Assembly: GCA_040905365.1 (NCBI GenBank)
Contig: JBBDRQ010000063.1
Span: forward strand, 1 to 22,369
Reading direction: 5' to 3'
Length of the DNA stretch: 22,369 bases
Origin: JAHWKV01 sp040905365
GTDB taxonomy: Bacteria > Actinomycetota > CADDZG01 > JAHWKV01
In this document: piece after piece, positions 21,645-22,369 of the stretch
Layout of the letters: every line of letters starts with the position of its first letter
How positions within the stretch are numbered: position 1 is the stretch's first letter
Notes under the pieces: generated by a model
Seen by the model: the letters and a program-made list of their open reading frames with translations, nothing else
Database searches by the model: none
What the model was told of the DNA's origin: nothing
Position numbers and translations under genes: made by a program

Positions 21645-22318
21645 GGGTCGTCGAGGACGCCCTGGACGCAAACACCACCCTCGCCCAGGCCAACCGCGCG
21701 GATTTCGACCGCTCCGGGGTGACGGTAGTTAACCTGATGAGTGCCCCAGGCGCCGGCAAGACCATGCTGCTGCAGAAGGTCCTGGCCGACATGGAAGATG
21801 TGCGCGTCGGTGTGCTGGAGGGCGACGTCCAGGGCAGCCTAGATGCAGACCGGCTGTCGCACCTGCACCTTCCGGTGGTTCAGATTCAAACCGACAACGG
21901 GTTTGGCGGGGAGTGCCACCTCGACGCCAACATGGTGCGCTCTGCTCTGCACGACCTTCCGCTGGACGACATCGACCTGCTGATCATCGAGAACGTCGGC
22001 AACCTGGTGTGCCCGGCCGAGTTCAAGGTGGGCGAGGACGTACGGATCATGGTGGCGTCGGTAACCGAGGGCGAGGACAAGCCGGTCAAGTACCCGCTGA
22101 TGTTCAGGGCCTGCGAGTTGGTGATCTGCAACAAGATCGATCTTCTGCCGTATCTCGAGTACGACCTGGAGCTGTTCAAACATCATCTTGACGGCGTTCA
22201 CCCGGGCGTGGAGACCATGTTCACCAGCGCTCGCACCGGCGAAGGGATCGACCAGCTGCGCCGGTACCTGATCGATCTGGCGAGCCGCCACAAGGCGGGA
22301 GCCGCCGCCGGTCACTAG
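21626..22318 (+). CDS. hypB: Nickel-insertion GTPase HypB
   Basis: HypB is the SIMIBI-class GTPase that powers nickel delivery by HypA. The 230-residue product has the P-loop NLMSAPGAGKTMLL (GAGKT at 42-46), switch and G3 region VLEGDVQGSLDADR, the dimer-interface metal ligands in GGECHLDA (C97, H98) and NLVCPAEF (C129), IIENVGNLVCP, and the guanine-specificity motif NKIDLLPY (169-176). The His-rich nickel-storage N-terminus and the CxxCGC motif of some HypB proteins are absent, so it is the minimal form. The ATG at 21626 is preferred over the open frame from 21512 because it has GGAGGAGGAC upstream and begins at the usual family position; it overlaps hypA by 19 bp. Confidence 0.96.
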   Translation: MHRTKVRVVEDALDANTTLAQANRADFDRSGVTVVNLMSAPGAGKTMLLQKVLADMEDVRVGVLEGDVQGSLDADRLSHLHLPVVQIQTDNGFGGECHLDANMVRSALHDLPLDDIDLLIIENVGNLVCPAEFKVGEDVRIMVASVTEGEDKPVKYPLMFRACELVICNKIDLLPYLEYDLELFKHHLDGVHPGVETMFTSARTGEGIDQLRRYLIDLASRHKAGAAAGH

Positions 22319-22322
22319 TGCC

Positions 22323-22369
22323 GTGACCACCAACCTTCGGGGCGTTTGGCGGCGTGAGCTGCCCCCTGG
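22323..22369 (+). CDS. Possible start of a further gene, cut by window edge
   Basis: A GTG at 22323, 5 bp after the hypB stop, opens a frame (VTTNLRGVWRRELPP) to the window edge. Fifteen codons are too few to identify it, and the ribosome site is unclear. The spacing fits the compact layout of the operon. Confidence 0.25.
   Translation, partial: MTTNLRGVWRRELPP

Noticed and set aside
1..22369. tRNA or rRNA genes, CRISPR arrays, insertion sequences, attachment sites
   Set aside because: No transposase or integrase motifs, no regularly spaced repeats and no tRNA-like cloverleaf were seen on reading either strand. A tRNAscan or CRISPR search was not possible here.

Overview
The window is about 22.4 kb of high-GC DNA, most likely from an actinobacterium (Actinomycetota; class not resolvable by eye, Acidimicrobiia-like is only a guess). 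The case rests on a complete actinobacterial-type group 1h [NiFe]-hydrogenase locus (hhyS, hhyL) with the accessory genes that travel with it in Actinobacteria (a NifU/Rieske-like HhyE, DUF5947-like and DUF6084-like proteins), on many GTG/TTG starts, and on an actinobacterial-looking glgC and acyl-CoA synthetase.

Left part (1-6777), general metabolism: a 3'-truncated glgC on the minus strand; a divergent long-chain acyl-CoA synthetase on the plus strand; then a minus-strand group read from 6777 down to 3081. This group encodes a LysM single-pass membrane protein, an 868-residue protein that joins CDGSH, 4Fe-4S (Fer4_19-type), CDGSH and Rieske modules to a complete pyruvate-oxidase/acetolactate-synthase-like TPP enzyme, and a small PHA-granule-type protein whose 3' end overlaps the synthetase gene by 4 bp.

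Right part (6926-22318), the hydrogenase locus, all on the plus strand except one small gene: hypF; a tight hypC - second hypC-like gene - hypD - hypE run followed by a tandem-SIS protein; a bidirectional terminator; a small minus-strand membrane protein; a 317-bp regulatory gap; then hhyS - hhyL - hhyE - DUF5947-like - DUF6084-like - unknown 465-aa protein - maturation protease - hypA - hypB. From hhyE to the protease every junction is a 4-bp ATGA/GTGA overlap, so these genes look translationally coupled.

How the genes fit together: HypF, HypE, HypC and HypD make and deliver Fe(CN)2CO, HypA and HypB insert Ni, and the protease trims the 19-residue tail of HhyL. HhyS/HhyL then oxidise H2, in known relatives at atmospheric concentration, and HhyE is the likely electron relay to the respiratory chain. 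No membrane cytochrome b subunit and no Tat signal are visible. The observations most worth a second look are the Fe-S/TPP fusion protein, a G11-TTAA-C8 palindrome that places an in-frame stop in the likely start region of hhyE, the two SIS domains that have lost complementary active-site elements, the three uncharacterised coupled genes, and a CAAAGT/ACTTTG inverted repeat upstream of both hypC and hhyS.
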